From Acidobacteriota bacterium (GTDB taxonomy: Bacteria > Acidobacteriota > Blastocatellia > RBC074): 33,563 bases of DNA. The DNA lies in assembly GCA_016789645.1 (NCBI GenBank), contig JAEUQP010000454.1, forward strand, positions 1-33,563, in the 5' to 3' direction. Both the position numbers and the translations under genes were made by a program. Under the pieces are notes generated by a model. The model was not told where the DNA came from. It was given only the letters and a program-made list of their open reading frames with translations, and did no database searches. This document shows, one piece after another, positions 16,637-25,324 of the stretch. Positions within the stretch are counted from its first letter, which is position 1. Each line of letters begins with the position of its first letter.

Positions 16637-17920
16637 TTACAGCCTTGCTTCAGTCGTGCCGCTTCGGACGCTGCCCGTGATCAGCCGAACACCGCGCTGA
16701 TTTGTGAAATATGACCAGAGCCATTCGCGCAGAACCAACCGCCGATGATGCGGATCAATCAACGAAACGACATGCACAAGCATCCACACCAACCACGCGA
16801 CAAAGCCTGAAAACCGCCAGTTGCCGATTTGCGCGATGGCTTTGTGGCGGCCAATTGTCGCCATGCTCCCCTTGTTGACGTACTTGAACGCCTGGCGCGA
16901 TTCCCGTTTCAAATCGCGCAGGATGTTGCGAGCCGCGCACGTTGCCTGTTGCATTGCGGCGGTGGCGACTCCCGGAACAACGCCGTTCTCGTCTTCAAAA
17001 AAGGCCATGTCCCCGATCACGAAAATGTTTTGATGGTTCGGGATGGACAGGTCAGCGCGCACGCGCACTTTGCTCGCACGACCGACCAGTTCCGCGCCGA
17101 GCGCTTTGCCCAACGGCGAAGCGCTGACACCCGTTCCCCACAGCGTCACATCGCATTTGATCCATTCCTCGCCGACTTTGATGCGCCCCGGTTCGATCTC
17201 CTTGACCAGACTGTGGGTGAAAACTTCGACGCCGAGTTCGCGCAAATGCCGTTCGGCTTTTTGCGAAAGGCTTTCCGCAAACGTCGCCAGAACGTTGGGC
17301 GAATGTTCAAACAGCAACACGCGCGCGTTACGCGTGTCTATCAGTTTGAAATCCTCGGCTAGCGTTTCGCGCGCGATCCCAGCGATTGCCCCGGCGAGTT
17401 CCACGCCGGTCGGGCCGCCGCCCACAACAGCGAACACGACCGGCTCCGGCTTCCCAGTGATGACTGCTTTGCGTTCGGCGAGTTCAAACGCCAGCAGCAC
17501 GCGGCGGCGAATTTCCAACGCGTCTTCGATGGTTTTCAGCCCCGGCGCTTCCGCTTCCCATTCGTCGCGCCCGAAATAACAATGCCGCGCGCCCGCCGCC
17601 ACGATCAGATAATCAAACGGAATCTGCGCGCCATCGCTCAGATGCACGTTTTTTTGTTCAAGGTCGAAGCCGGCGACTTCTCCCAACACGACCTCTACGT
17701 TCTTGTAACGGTGCAAGGCGCGGCGAATCGGCAAGGCGATTTCGCCCGGCGACAGCACGGCAGTCGCCACTTGATAGAGCAAGGGTTGAAACGTGTGATG
17801 ATTTTTGCGATCAATCAAAATCACTTCGACATCTTTGTTGCCCAGCGCTTTCGCCGCATTCAATCCGCCAAATCCGCCTCCGATGATGACAACTTTTGGT
17901 TTGTTTGACTGCCGTTTCAT
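16637..17920 (-). CDS. ndh: Type II NADH:quinone oxidoreductase (NDH-2)
   Basis: A 427-aa flavoprotein with two dinucleotide folds: VVIIGGGFGGLNAAKALG binds FAD at the N-terminus and VVGGGPTGVELAGAIA near residue 165 binds NADH. NHHTFQPLLYQVATAVLSPGEIA and VIGDMAFFEDENG with QQA are hallmarks of NDH-2. A hydrophobic C-terminal part (FSGFVAWLVWMLVHVVSLI) attaches it to the membrane. It moves electrons from NADH to quinone without pumping protons. ATG at 17920 has GGAGGA upstream and lies 31 bp after the RND pump stop on the same strand, with no visible terminator between, so it may be the last gene of the efflux operon. Alternative family members act on sulfide, but the CXXC-type residues for that are not obvious. 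Confidence 0.87.
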   Translation of the reverse strand: MKRQSNKPKVVIIGGGFGGLNAAKALGNKDVEVILIDRKNHHTFQPLLYQVATAVLSPGEIALPIRRALHRYKNVEVVLGEVAGFDLEQKNVHLSDGAQIPFDYLIVAAGARHCYFGRDEWEAEAPGLKTIEDALEIRRRVLLAFELAERKAVITGKPEPVVFAVVGGGPTGVELAGAIAGIARETLAEDFKLIDTRNARVLLFEHSPNVLATFAESLSQKAERHLRELGVEVFTHSLVKEIEPGRIKVGEEWIKCDVTLWGTGVSASPLGKALGAELVGRASKVRVRADLSIPNHQNIFVIGDMAFFEDENGVVPGVATAAMQQATCAARNILRDLKRESRQAFKYVNKGSMATIGRHKAIAQIGNWRFSGFVAWLVWMLVHVVSLIDPHHRRLVLREWLWSYFTNQRGVRLITGSVRSGTTEARL

Positions 17921-17951
17921 GCAATGTCCTCCTTCTTCTTCCTTTTTTGGC

Positions 17952-20900
17952 TCAGCGATGAGCCAGTTCTACGGTTTGCGCTGGAATCATTTCGCCACTC
18001 TGCGACGCAATGTCTGCGGAGTTTGAATCCCCTTGTTCAACAGGCCCGTCCCACTTCACCAACTTCAAATCCAGCACGAAGATGGCGTACAGCACAGGTA
18101 CCAACAGCAAGGTGACAACCGTCGCAATGCTCAATCCGCCGATTTGCGCGTAACACATTGGCTCCCACAACGGACCGCCGTGCGCCGCCAACGGAAACAA
18201 CGCAATTACCGTCGCGCCGACCGTAATCAGCACAGGTCGCAGTCGCATAATCCCTGCATCCAGCAAAGCTTCGCGCAAGCTTTCGCCGCGTTCGTGCGCT
18301 TCTTCAATGAAATCAAACAAGACGATGACGTGGCTGACGATGACGCCGACCAAACTGACGCAGCCCAGAAAGGCCATAAAGCCAAAGGGCGTTCCCATTG
18401 CCCACAACGCTGCCAACGCGCCCACCATTCCATAAGGAATCGCCGCGAAGACGATCAACGGTTTGATGGCATGTTTGAATTGGAAGACCAGCGCCAGAAA
18501 GATGGCGATAATGGAAATGACCAGAATGACAGCCAGATTCTTGAAGCCTTTGACCTGCTCTTCCTGTTCGCCGCCAATTTCCATTTTGTAACCGGGAGGC
18601 AAGGCAGCGGCGAACGCATTCAATTGTTCGCGTGTGGCTCCCATTACTTCCGAAGGCAATCTGCCTTCTTTCGGAAAACAGGAAACCGTGATGGTGCGGA
18701 ACTGGTTTCGACGACGCAGCTTTTCGGTTTGCATGTGGTATTCAACCGATGAAACCTGTCCCAACGGCACGCGCCCGGTTCCCTGCGAGGAATAAACGTA
18801 CAAATTGTTGAGGTCTGTCAGTTGCGCGCGCTCTTCCATTCGCAGCCGAGCAACGACGGGAATTTCCTTGTCGCCTTCGCGCAGTTTGGTCACCAGATAT
18901 CCGCTGGTGGCAGTGGCCGAAGCCGCAGCAACGTCGTAATTGGTTACGCCTGCAAGATTGGCGCGATCCGGATCCGTGTGCAGTCCGACGGTGAAGCTTT
19001 CATCGCCCCAATCGTCGCGCACGCGCGTGGCATACGGCGTCGAGCGGAAAATCTCCTTGACCTGCTCGGCTTGCGAGCGCAGCAAGGCCGCGTCTTCGCC
19101 CGAAATCCGAATCTGCACCGGTAAGCCCACGGCCTTGCCCGATTCCAACTGCCGCACGTCCACGCGCGCGCCTGTCACGGCAGCGTTCAACGCTTCCTGC
19201 AACGGTTCGATCAAATGTTCTGTATCGTGTTTGTCTTTGACCTGGATGATGATCTGCGCGTAATTGAGTTGCTGTTGTTCCGGTGCAACGGAAAACCAGA
19301 ATCGCGGGCCGCCTCCGCCGATGAAGGTCGTCAGCGATTGCAGCATTTCGCCTTTTTGATGCTCTTTGCCGTATTCCTGCACGACATCGCGGATCACTTC
19401 TTCGGCGCGATGCGCGGCTTCATTCGTCGCCGTAAGCGGCGCATCTTCCGGCAGCCACACATCCACATAGGACAGGTACGACAAATCTTTCGGGAAAAAT
19501 TGCTGCTTGAGCTGGCTCATGAAAATGCCACCGAGAACCAGAAACACGAGCGAGCCAGCCAGTACTTTCCAACGATGAGTGATCGCGCCGTTGCCGATGC
19601 GGTAATAAAACGCGGCGAAGCCTTTGTTGCGGCGTTCGGCAATCGGCGTTTCCACTTTCGGGCGCAACAGGTAATACCCCAGCAACGGAATGAAGGTCAT
19701 CGAAACCAATCGCGAAGCCACCAGCGAACAGGTCAGCACAACCGGCAGCGAGTACACGAATTCGCCCGTCGCGCCCTGCAAAAACAGGAACGGTAGATAA
19801 GCGACGATGTTTGTCACGGTCGCATACATAATCGCTTTTGCCAGCTTCGTTGGCCCCAACCATGCGGAAATCACAGACGGATGTCCTGTCGCCAGATCGC
19901 GCTTGATGGCATCGCCCGCAACAACCGGATCGTCCACCAACAAACCCAGCGCGATGATCAAGCTGGCGACGGAAACCTGCTGCAAATCAATGCCCACTGC
20001 GTGCATCATTCCGAACGTCATCAACAACGTGATCGGCATGGAAAGCGCCATCAGCGCCGCCGAACGCCATTCCCAGAATCCGATCAAGGAAACGATGACG
20101 ACCAAAAACACGGCTTCGTACAAACTGTTCATAAACAGATTGACGTTTTCGCGCACCTGCAACGGTTGGTCGGAAGTTCGCGCCATTGCCAAATCTTCGG
20201 GCAACCGCGTTTTCAGATCGGCCAATGTTTCGTCAATCGCTGCGCCGAATTTGTCTATCTGTTCGCCGGAGCGCATTTGCACAGCCAAGGTGACGGCGCG
20301 CGTGCGATGCCATTCGCCTTTGCCGTCGCGCCAGTTGTAGTAATTCAGAAAGCGCGCAGGGCTGTCGTAACCGCGCACCACATCTGTCAGATCGCGCAGG
20401 TATACCGGCGCGCCACCCGCCGACGAAGTCACCGTCACATCCCCGATTTCTTTTTCGCTTTTGAATTCGCCGCTGGGATCAATCGAAAGATTTTTTCCTT
20501 CGACCGCAAGCTGCCCGCCCGGCAACGTGATGTTGCGCGCGTTCAAGATGTCCGGCAGCTTCGACGTTTGGATGCCGTAAGCCGCCAGGCGTTCCTGCGA
20601 GTAGTATAGAAACACGCGTTCATCCAGCAGCCCGGAGCGCGAGACTTTGGAAACCATCGGCAAGGTCTTGATGGTCTTTTCGATCAAATCCGTGAACTGA
20701 TCGAGTTCGTGGTAGCTGTATTTGTCGCCCGCTACCGCAGCGAGTTTCGCGCGCGTTTCCTGCGGATCGCGGATCACGACTGGTTGCCAGGCGTCCGGAT
20801 GAAGTTCCGCTGTCTGCAAATGCTCGCGCATAAACTGCCCAGCAGTATTCAGGAACGCTGCGTCGTCCCCATTGAAAACGCCATCCACGCCAATGAATCC

Positions 20901-21680
20901 TGCACCTTCCATCAGCCTGGCTTCGTGCAACAGGTTTTGTTTTTTCAGATATTCGACAAACAAATCGCGGTGTTTGCGCACCGGTTCCAGATTTCCCCCG
21001 ACCAGCGATTGCGGCAGACAAACGATTAATGCAGAGCGGTTGGTAGTACCGCCTTTAGGCGGAACTTGCCCCGGAAGTCGAGCCGTTTGGTTGAGAGCGC
21101 TGCCGCCTGAAGGCGGAACTACAAGCTCATTTTGTGAACGAGACTGTTCGATTGCGGATTTGATCGCTGCGGCGCGCAACTCGACTTCGACCTCACTCAC
21201 CTTGGGACTGGCAACCGTCAACATCAGCGCCGCCGTATCGCCAAAATCTTTGACAAAGTTGATGGGCCCGGCGCCGTCGGGCAGGTCATGAATGCCGTCG
21301 AGCTTCAATTTGATGTCGTCGAGTTCCTTGCCCGTCTCTTTCAGGTTTTCGTCCAAATCCAGGTACACAACCGACAATCCCGTGCGCGAGATAGATTCGA
21401 TCTTCGTTACCTTGGCGTTGGCGGCAATCTGCGTTTCGACTTTTTTGGTAACCAGTTGTTCGATCTTTTCCGCGCTTGCGCCGCGCCACGGTGTCAATGC
21501 AACCGCCGTCCGCACCTGCACTTCCGGGTCTTTGCGCTGCGGCATGCTCATATATCCGTAAATTCCCCACAGACAGGTGGCGACCAGCAGCACCCAGGCG
21601 ATGTGCCGCGTTTCGACAAAGAAGCGTGAGGTGTTGTGCGTTTTCTTGATGATTTCGTCATCAGTGCGATGTTGTGACAT
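17952..21680 (-). CDS. RND efflux pump, inner-membrane permease subunit
   Basis: A 1242-aa RND (AcrB/MexB/CusA-type) transporter. The first span follows residue 20 (FVETRHIAWVLLVATCLWG). GLLVDDPVVAGDAI in TM4 contains the two proton-relay Asp. GATGEFVYSLPVVLTCSLVASRLVSM and FKHAIKPLIVFAAIPYGMVGA are typical, and two large periplasmic loops give the usual 12-span layout, a little longer than the roughly 1050-aa drug exporters. It exports substrates using the proton gradient with its adaptor and TolC-like partner encoded upstream. ATG at 21680 is preceded by AGGAGGGAG. Residues about 184-217 are an in-frame insertion made of palindromic repeat sequence (VVPPSGG and VPPKGGTT), with no counterpart in ordinary family members. 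Substrate (drug, solvent or metal) cannot be told. Confidence 0.9.
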   Translation of the reverse strand: MSQHRTDDEIIKKTHNTSRFFVETRHIAWVLLVATCLWGIYGYMSMPQRKDPEVQVRTAVALTPWRGASAEKIEQLVTKKVETQIAANAKVTKIESISRTGLSVVYLDLDENLKETGKELDDIKLKLDGIHDLPDGAGPINFVKDFGDTAALMLTVASPKVSEVEVELRAAAIKSAIEQSRSQNELVVPPSGGSALNQTARLPGQVPPKGGTTNRSALIVCLPQSLVGGNLEPVRKHRDLFVEYLKKQNLLHEARLMEGAGFIGVDGVFNGDDAAFLNTAGQFMREHLQTAELHPDAWQPVVIRDPQETRAKLAAVAGDKYSYHELDQFTDLIEKTIKTLPMVSKVSRSGLLDERVFLYYSQERLAAYGIQTSKLPDILNARNITLPGGQLAVEGKNLSIDPSGEFKSEKEIGDVTVTSSAGGAPVYLRDLTDVVRGYDSPARFLNYYNWRDGKGEWHRTRAVTLAVQMRSGEQIDKFGAAIDETLADLKTRLPEDLAMARTSDQPLQVRENVNLFMNSLYEAVFLVVIVSLIGFWEWRSAALMALSMPITLLMTFGMMHAVGIDLQQVSVASLIIALGLLVDDPVVAGDAIKRDLATGHPSVISAWLGPTKLAKAIMYATVTNIVAYLPFLFLQGATGEFVYSLPVVLTCSLVASRLVSMTFIPLLGYYLLRPKVETPIAERRNKGFAAFYYRIGNGAITHRWKVLAGSLVFLVLGGIFMSQLKQQFFPKDLSYLSYVDVWLPEDAPLTATNEAAHRAEEVIRDVVQEYGKEHQKGEMLQSLTTFIGGGGPRFWFSVAPEQQQLNYAQIIIQVKDKHDTEHLIEPLQEALNAAVTGARVDVRQLESGKAVGLPVQIRISGEDAALLRSQAEQVKEIFRSTPYATRVRDDWGDESFTVGLHTDPDRANLAGVTNYDVAAASATATSGYLVTKLREGDKEIPVVARLRMEERAQLTDLNNLYVYSSQGTGRVPLGQVSSVEYHMQTEKLRRRNQFRTITVSCFPKEGRLPSEVMGATREQLNAFAAALPPGYKMEIGGEQEEQVKGFKNLAVILVISIIAIFLALVFQFKHAIKPLIVFAAIPYGMVGALAALWAMGTPFGFMAFLGCVSLVGVIVSHVIVLFDFIEEAHERGESLREALLDAGIMRLRPVLITVGATVIALFPLAAHGGPLWEPMCYAQIGGLSIATVVTLLLVPVLYAIFVLDLKLVKWDGPVEQGDSNSADIASQSGEMIPAQTVELAHR
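21049..21120. repeat. Pair of palindromic repeats inserted in frame in the RND gene
   Basis: CCGCCTTTAGGCGGAACT (21049-21066) and CCGCCTGAAGGCGGAACT (21103-21120) share 16 of 18 bases, lie 54 bp apart (18 codons), and each has a CCGCCT-NN-AGGCGG hairpin. They encode VPPKGGT and VPPSGG on the minus strand. The surrounding coding stays open, so this looks like a small palindromic element of the RPE kind captured within a protein. Confidence 0.8.
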
Positions 21681-21698
21681 AAGGTTTCTCCCTCCTGA

Positions 21699-21763
21699 AA
21701 TGTGGCGCGGGTTCTTTACCCGCACTGTGAGAATCAGCGCGGGTAAAGAACCTGCGCCACATT
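21699..21763. repeat. Large near-perfect inverted repeat between adaptor and pump genes
   Basis: Two 25-base arms, 21699-21723 and 21739-21763, are complementary at 24 of 25 positions and enclose a 15-base loop. The core is GCGGGTTCTTTACCCGC-like. It lies in the 90-bp gap between the adaptor stop and the pump ATG, ending next to the pump ribosome binding site. It could be a dispersed palindromic element and may affect mRNA stability or translation of the pump. Confidence 0.85.
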
Positions 21764-21770
21764 CTTTTCG

Positions 21771-23081
21771 CTACGGAATGATCTGAACCGGTTGGCCGTC
21801 TAGCGTCAGCGTCGAACCGGTTGTAATAACGCGTTCGCCGGGGTTGACGCCTTCCAGCACGACAATTGTGTTGCCCAACGCTTCGCCGAGTTTGACGACG
21901 CGGGAACGCGCGATGACGTGGCCGCCCTTTTCTTCAATCACGAAAACGGCGTATTGATCGGGTTGATTTTTGGCGCGCACGATTGCCGAAACGGGCACGA
22001 CCATCAGCGGTTGCGCGGGCGCGGCGGGAGCGATTTCCAGCGAAGCGATCATTCCAACTTTGAGCGCTTGGTTTGAATTGGGAATCGTGACTTCGATTTC
22101 AAAGACGCGGCTTTTCGGGTCAGCCGCCGGAGCAACGCGCGTGATCTGGCCGTGAAATTCGGTTCCCGGCAGCGATTCCGTGCTGACCGTCAGCGCAGTT
22201 CCGAGCTTCAGTTTATTGACGACCAAATCCGGCACGCCAAAGACGGCTTTGACAGAACTTGTATCGGCAACCGTGAATCCCGTTTTGCCCGCCGAAACCA
22301 ACGCGCCAACTTCCACGCTCTTTTGAATAACGACAGCATTCATCGGCGCGCGAAGCGCAGTGTCGCGCAACGGAATCGCCGCTTCGGCAACCACGGCTTG
22401 CGACCCTTTGACTTTGGCGCGCAACATTTCGATTTGCGCCTGTGCGGAAGCCGCTTTGGCTTCGACAACGGCGACTTGTGACCGCGCGGCATCGCGTTTG
22501 GCTTCGGCGGCTTCAAACTGCGTTTTAGCCGCGTCGTAATCCGCCTTGGTCATGCTCTGGCTGGCGAACAAATTTTTCGCCCGCTCGAAATCCAGCCGCG
22601 CTTTTCCGAACGCGGCTTCAGATTCCGCCAACTGCGCTTTGCTGGACGTGATGGAAGATTGCGCTTCGGCAAACTGCGCCTGTCCGGATTCCAACCCCGA
22701 CTTCGCTTCGGCAACTTGCGATTCGGCCTGGTTCACTTTGACGGCGAAATCGCTCTGCCGCACCCGCGCCAATACAGCGCCTTGCGCCACCACATCGCCT
22801 TCCTGAACATCGCGCAAATGACCATCCACACCGCGCGCCTGCATCAATCCTTCGACATAACCGCCGACTTTGAAGGCGAGTTCCACTTGCTTCATCGGTT
22901 CGATATTTGCCGAATACCGCAATCCGTTGCTGACGGAATTCATCTCTACGGTTTTGACTTTGACGGAAACCGGCGCGTGTTCCGCTGTCGCAGTTTTCTC
23001 GTGGCAGCCGGTCAGAAAGACAGCGCAAAACAACGCGCCGAGCATCAGTGCAAAATTCGTTTTTCCAAAATTCGTTTTCAT
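21771..23081 (-). CDS. RND efflux periplasmic adaptor (HlyD/MFP family lipoprotein)
   Basis: A 436-aa membrane fusion protein. The N-terminal signal ends in LTGC near residue 26, a lipobox, so it is probably a lipoprotein. A lipoyl-like half (AFKVGGYVEGL, EGDVVAQGAVLARV) is followed by a long alpha-helical hairpin rich in Ala, Gln and Glu (about 110-250), then the second lipoyl half (RAPMNAVVIQKSVEVGALVSAG), a beta-barrel domain and a membrane-proximal domain. It bridges the pump and the outer-membrane channel. The ATG overlaps the stop of the tolC-like gene as ATGA, with GGAGGGG upstream. Together with the neighbours it makes a complete tripartite system. High confidence in family; substrate unknown. 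Confidence 0.9.
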   Translation of the reverse strand: MKTNFGKTNFALMLGALFCAVFLTGCHEKTATAEHAPVSVKVKTVEMNSVSNGLRYSANIEPMKQVELAFKVGGYVEGLMQARGVDGHLRDVQEGDVVAQGAVLARVRQSDFAVKVNQAESQVAEAKSGLESGQAQFAEAQSSITSSKAQLAESEAAFGKARLDFERAKNLFASQSMTKADYDAAKTQFEAAEAKRDAARSQVAVVEAKAASAQAQIEMLRAKVKGSQAVVAEAAIPLRDTALRAPMNAVVIQKSVEVGALVSAGKTGFTVADTSSVKAVFGVPDLVVNKLKLGTALTVSTESLPGTEFHGQITRVAPAADPKSRVFEIEVTIPNSNQALKVGMIASLEIAPAAPAQPLMVVPVSAIVRAKNQPDQYAVFVIEEKGGHVIARSRVVKLGEALGNTIVVLEGVNPGERVITTGSTLTLDGQPVQIIP

Positions 23082-24424
23082 TGATCCCCTCCAATTGCTT
23101 TTTCAAAATCGGCTCTGGCGGCCCAGAAAGACAGCAGCGCCTGTTGATATTGATGCTTGGCTTCGGCCAGCGAGTTCTGCGCGTTCAACACGTCTTTCAA
23201 TAGCGCAGTCTGCATCGAGTAACGATTGGACGCGACGCGCACCTGTTCCAGCGCGGTATCTTCGGCCAAACGCCCGATGGCCAGCAGTTGATGTGATTGT
23301 TGAAGCTTGCGGAATTTGGCGTTGACTTCCATCAGCACGCCGCTTTCGGTTTCGCGCGCGTTTTGTTCCGCTTGTTCGATGATGTGTATCTTTTCGGCAA
23401 GCTCACGCTTTTTGCGTCCCCAATCGAACGGCTCCCAACTGAGCGAAATGCCGATGGTCGAAATTTGTCGCGGCGCAAAATTGATGTTCTGCGGCGAAGC
23501 GTAGGTAAAGCTAAAACTGACATCGGGAATGTATTCCGACTTTTTGATCTTTTTGTCGTACTGCGCTTGCTTGATTTTCAACCGCGCTTCCTGAATTTCG
23601 GGCCTGTTCTCAATCGCTTTGGCGCGCGCTGAAACAAGATCAACTTCGTAGCGGCTGAACGCTGGCGCAGGGCTGACCGAAAATTCCGTATGAATATCGC
23701 GCCCCATCAACTGATTGAGCTTTTCCTTTTGCGAAGCCAATTGGTCGTTCAATTCCTGCGCTTCGTATTCGGATTTGGCCAACCGCGTTTTGACTTCCAG
23801 GCCTTCGGATTTCAGCGCCACCTGCTGGACGATGTAATCGCCGGTCACGCGATCCAGTTCGCGGTACAACTTGATCGTTTCCGCCGTTGTGCGCAGCGCG
23901 CTTTGCGTTTGCAGGATGGCGTAATATGCCTGCTTCACGTCGTTGATGACGGTTTGTTGCTGCGCGCGAACTTGCTGCTGGGCAAGCTCTCGTCCGGCGT
24001 CGAGCTGTTTCAAATTCAAGCCGATACGATAAAGCTGCGATATAGGCTGGTTGATCTGGCCGACCATCACGAACGTCGGACGGCGCGCTGTGCTGATCAC
24101 CGTATCTGTGGACGGAATCGGCCCGATGCCGGGGTAATTCCCAAACACGCCTTGATCAAACTTGAAATCAATCGAAGACAGTAATTGCGAACCGAGCGCG
24201 CTGAATTTGAACTCTGGCAATCGGTGCGTGCGCGCCGCAGCCAATCGCTCTTCGGATTTGTTGACTTCCAACGCGGCAACTTTGACTTGGCGGTTGTCGC
24301 GCAACGCCAGTTCAATCGCCTGCTCCAACGTCAGCACTTCGGTCGAAGCCTGTTGGGCAAAAACGATGCGCGGGCAAATGAACAAAGCCGCCAGCAGAAC
24401 CAATTGAATTATTCGTTTCGACAT
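23078..24424 (-). CDS. TolC-family outer-membrane efflux protein
   Basis: A 448-aa outer-membrane factor with a Sec signal peptide (MSKRIIQLVLLAALFICPRIVFAQQ). The mature part holds two similar halves typical of the TolC/OEP fold, each with long amphipathic helices, for example LEQAIELALRDNRQVKVAALEVNKSEERL and the later AKAIENRPEIQEARLKIKQAQYDKKIKKSEYIPDVSFS split between them. It forms the trimeric beta-barrel and tunnel that carries pump substrates out of the cell. The ATG has AGGAGGG upstream and follows the STAS gene by 26 bp; its TGA overlaps the adaptor ATG. Length matches the family. The order tolC-adaptor-pump is common in Gram-negative efflux operons. Confidence 0.9.
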   Translation of the reverse strand: MSKRIIQLVLLAALFICPRIVFAQQASTEVLTLEQAIELALRDNRQVKVAALEVNKSEERLAAARTHRLPEFKFSALGSQLLSSIDFKFDQGVFGNYPGIGPIPSTDTVISTARRPTFVMVGQINQPISQLYRIGLNLKQLDAGRELAQQQVRAQQQTVINDVKQAYYAILQTQSALRTTAETIKLYRELDRVTGDYIVQQVALKSEGLEVKTRLAKSEYEAQELNDQLASQKEKLNQLMGRDIHTEFSVSPAPAFSRYEVDLVSARAKAIENRPEIQEARLKIKQAQYDKKIKKSEYIPDVSFSFTYASPQNINFAPRQISTIGISLSWEPFDWGRKKRELAEKIHIIEQAEQNARETESGVLMEVNAKFRKLQQSHQLLAIGRLAEDTALEQVRVASNRYSMQTALLKDVLNAQNSLAEAKHQYQQALLSFWAARADFEKAIGGDQ

Positions 24425-24450
24425 AACGTTCCCTCCTTAGTTTGTCGTGG

Positions 24451-24720
24451 TCAACCAGTGATTTCTTTTATGATTGCTTGCGTCATTAACCCTGCCGCCG
24501 CGAACTGCACGCCGTGGCGGTGCAGTTCGGTCAACAGGATGATTCCTTCGGAATCAATTCGGGTCATCGCGGATAAATCCACCAGCAATGGCAGGCCAGG
24601 ATTAGCGTTTGCGACCTTTTGCCAGCACGTTTTCAACTCTTCCACCGGCGGTCCTGCCAGGCTTCCTTCGACGATGAAACGTGTTGCCATTGCTTCGTGG
24701 TTGATCGTGATTCTGAGCAT
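24451..24720 (-). CDS. STAS-domain protein (anti-sigma-factor-antagonist-like)
   Basis: An 89-aa single-domain protein. Residues 44-62 (PLLVDLSAMTRIDSEGIIL) match the STAS core, a beta strand followed by the D-S-x-G loop where SpoIIAA-type proteins carry the phosphorylated Ser; here Ser is present in IDSEG. STAS proteins act by protein-protein contact, often controlling sigma factors or transporters, and others bind small ligands or lipids (MlaB). It sits 26 bp before tolC-like and 9 bp after the zinc-ribbon gene, so it belongs to the efflux operon. No kinase or phosphatase partner is encoded in the window. The role is unknown; a link to lipid-like substrates or to regulation are both possible. 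Confidence 0.75.
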   Translation of the reverse strand: MLRITINHEAMATRFIVEGSLAGPPVEELKTCWQKVANANPGLPLLVDLSAMTRIDSEGIILLTELHRHGVQFAAAGLMTQAIIKEITG

Positions 24721-24729
24721 ACCGGCGTC

Positions 24730-25128
24730 TCACATCTGTTTGGCGATCAGCTTCGACGCGGCGTACGCATCGAAGGGCGAAAGCAAAATCATCATCAGCC
24801 AGATCGGAATCGTAATCAGAATCATCGTTGCGCGCCGTGCGAACCGATTGCCGTTTGCCGCCAACTCCGTGGTGACGCGTCTGGCCAGCGGCAAAGAAAC
24901 CGGCCAGCGACTGTCCAATTGCCCAAACGGCACGGTTGCATACGGCGACGATTCTCCTCTCAGGTCATTGGTGGTTTTGCGGCGCAGCAAATCGGCAATC
25001 GCCAACAACTCCGTGTACTCGCCAAGCCCCGTGCCGCAATGGCGACAAAACCTGTCGTGTTCGTGAATCGCCGATTGGCACTTCATACAAAGATCGAATG
25101 CAAATGATTTGTCTGGTTGTGAATACAT
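24730..25128 (-). CDS. Zinc-ribbon membrane protein
   Basis: A 132-aa protein with an N-terminal zinc ribbon, CMKCQSAIHEHDRFCRHCG near residues 14-32 (CXXC-x11-CXXC), a middle polar region, and a hydrophobic span near residues 101-119 (MILITIPIWLMMILLSPFD). The topology suggests the ribbon faces the cytoplasm with a C-terminal anchor. I do not recognise a named family beyond generic zinc-ribbon proteins. It lies between the 52-aa membrane protein (37 bp upstream) and the STAS gene (9 bp downstream), so is in the efflux operon. It may sense metal or redox state, or act as scaffold; no direct evidence. The gene has only a weak Shine-Dalgarno. Confidence 0.7.
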   Translation of the reverse strand: MYSQPDKSFAFDLCMKCQSAIHEHDRFCRHCGTGLGEYTELLAIADLLRRKTTNDLRGESSPYATVPFGQLDSRWPVSLPLARRVTTELAANGNRFARRATMILITIPIWLMMILLSPFDAYAASKLIAKQM

Positions 25129-25165
25129 ACTTCGTCTCTTGCGACCTCATTGCGCTGATCCGCTG

Positions 25166-25324
25166 TTACCAGGCGCGTTTCAGGCTCTCGTTTCTGGTTG
25201 GGGCAATGCCGTCCGCGGTGTTGCCCCATCTCCTGCCGAACGAGTCCGAAATCCCCAGCGCCAACATAAATGCGCAGCCTCCAACGAAAATCAGCATGGT
25301 GAAAAGAAAAGCCACGATTGCCAT
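25166..25324 (-). CDS. Small 52-aa single-span membrane protein, first main gene of the efflux operon
   Basis: A short frame starting MAIVAFLFTMLIFVGGCAFM, with one hydrophobic span (residues 2-24), then a charged tail (SDSFGRRWGNTADG) ending at TAA. A GGAGGG sequence lies 5 bases before the ATG. The start shares its A with the stop codon of a 7-codon upstream ORF (TGATG), and the zinc-ribbon gene follows after 37 bp. Small membrane peptides often modulate RND pumps, as AcrZ does; no AcrZ sequence similarity is claimed. Frame position, ribosome site, TM character and operon location support it being real, but the protein has no recognised homologue here. Confidence 0.6.
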   Translation of the reverse strand: MAIVAFLFTMLIFVGGCAFMLALGISDSFGRRWGNTADGIAPTRNESLKRAW

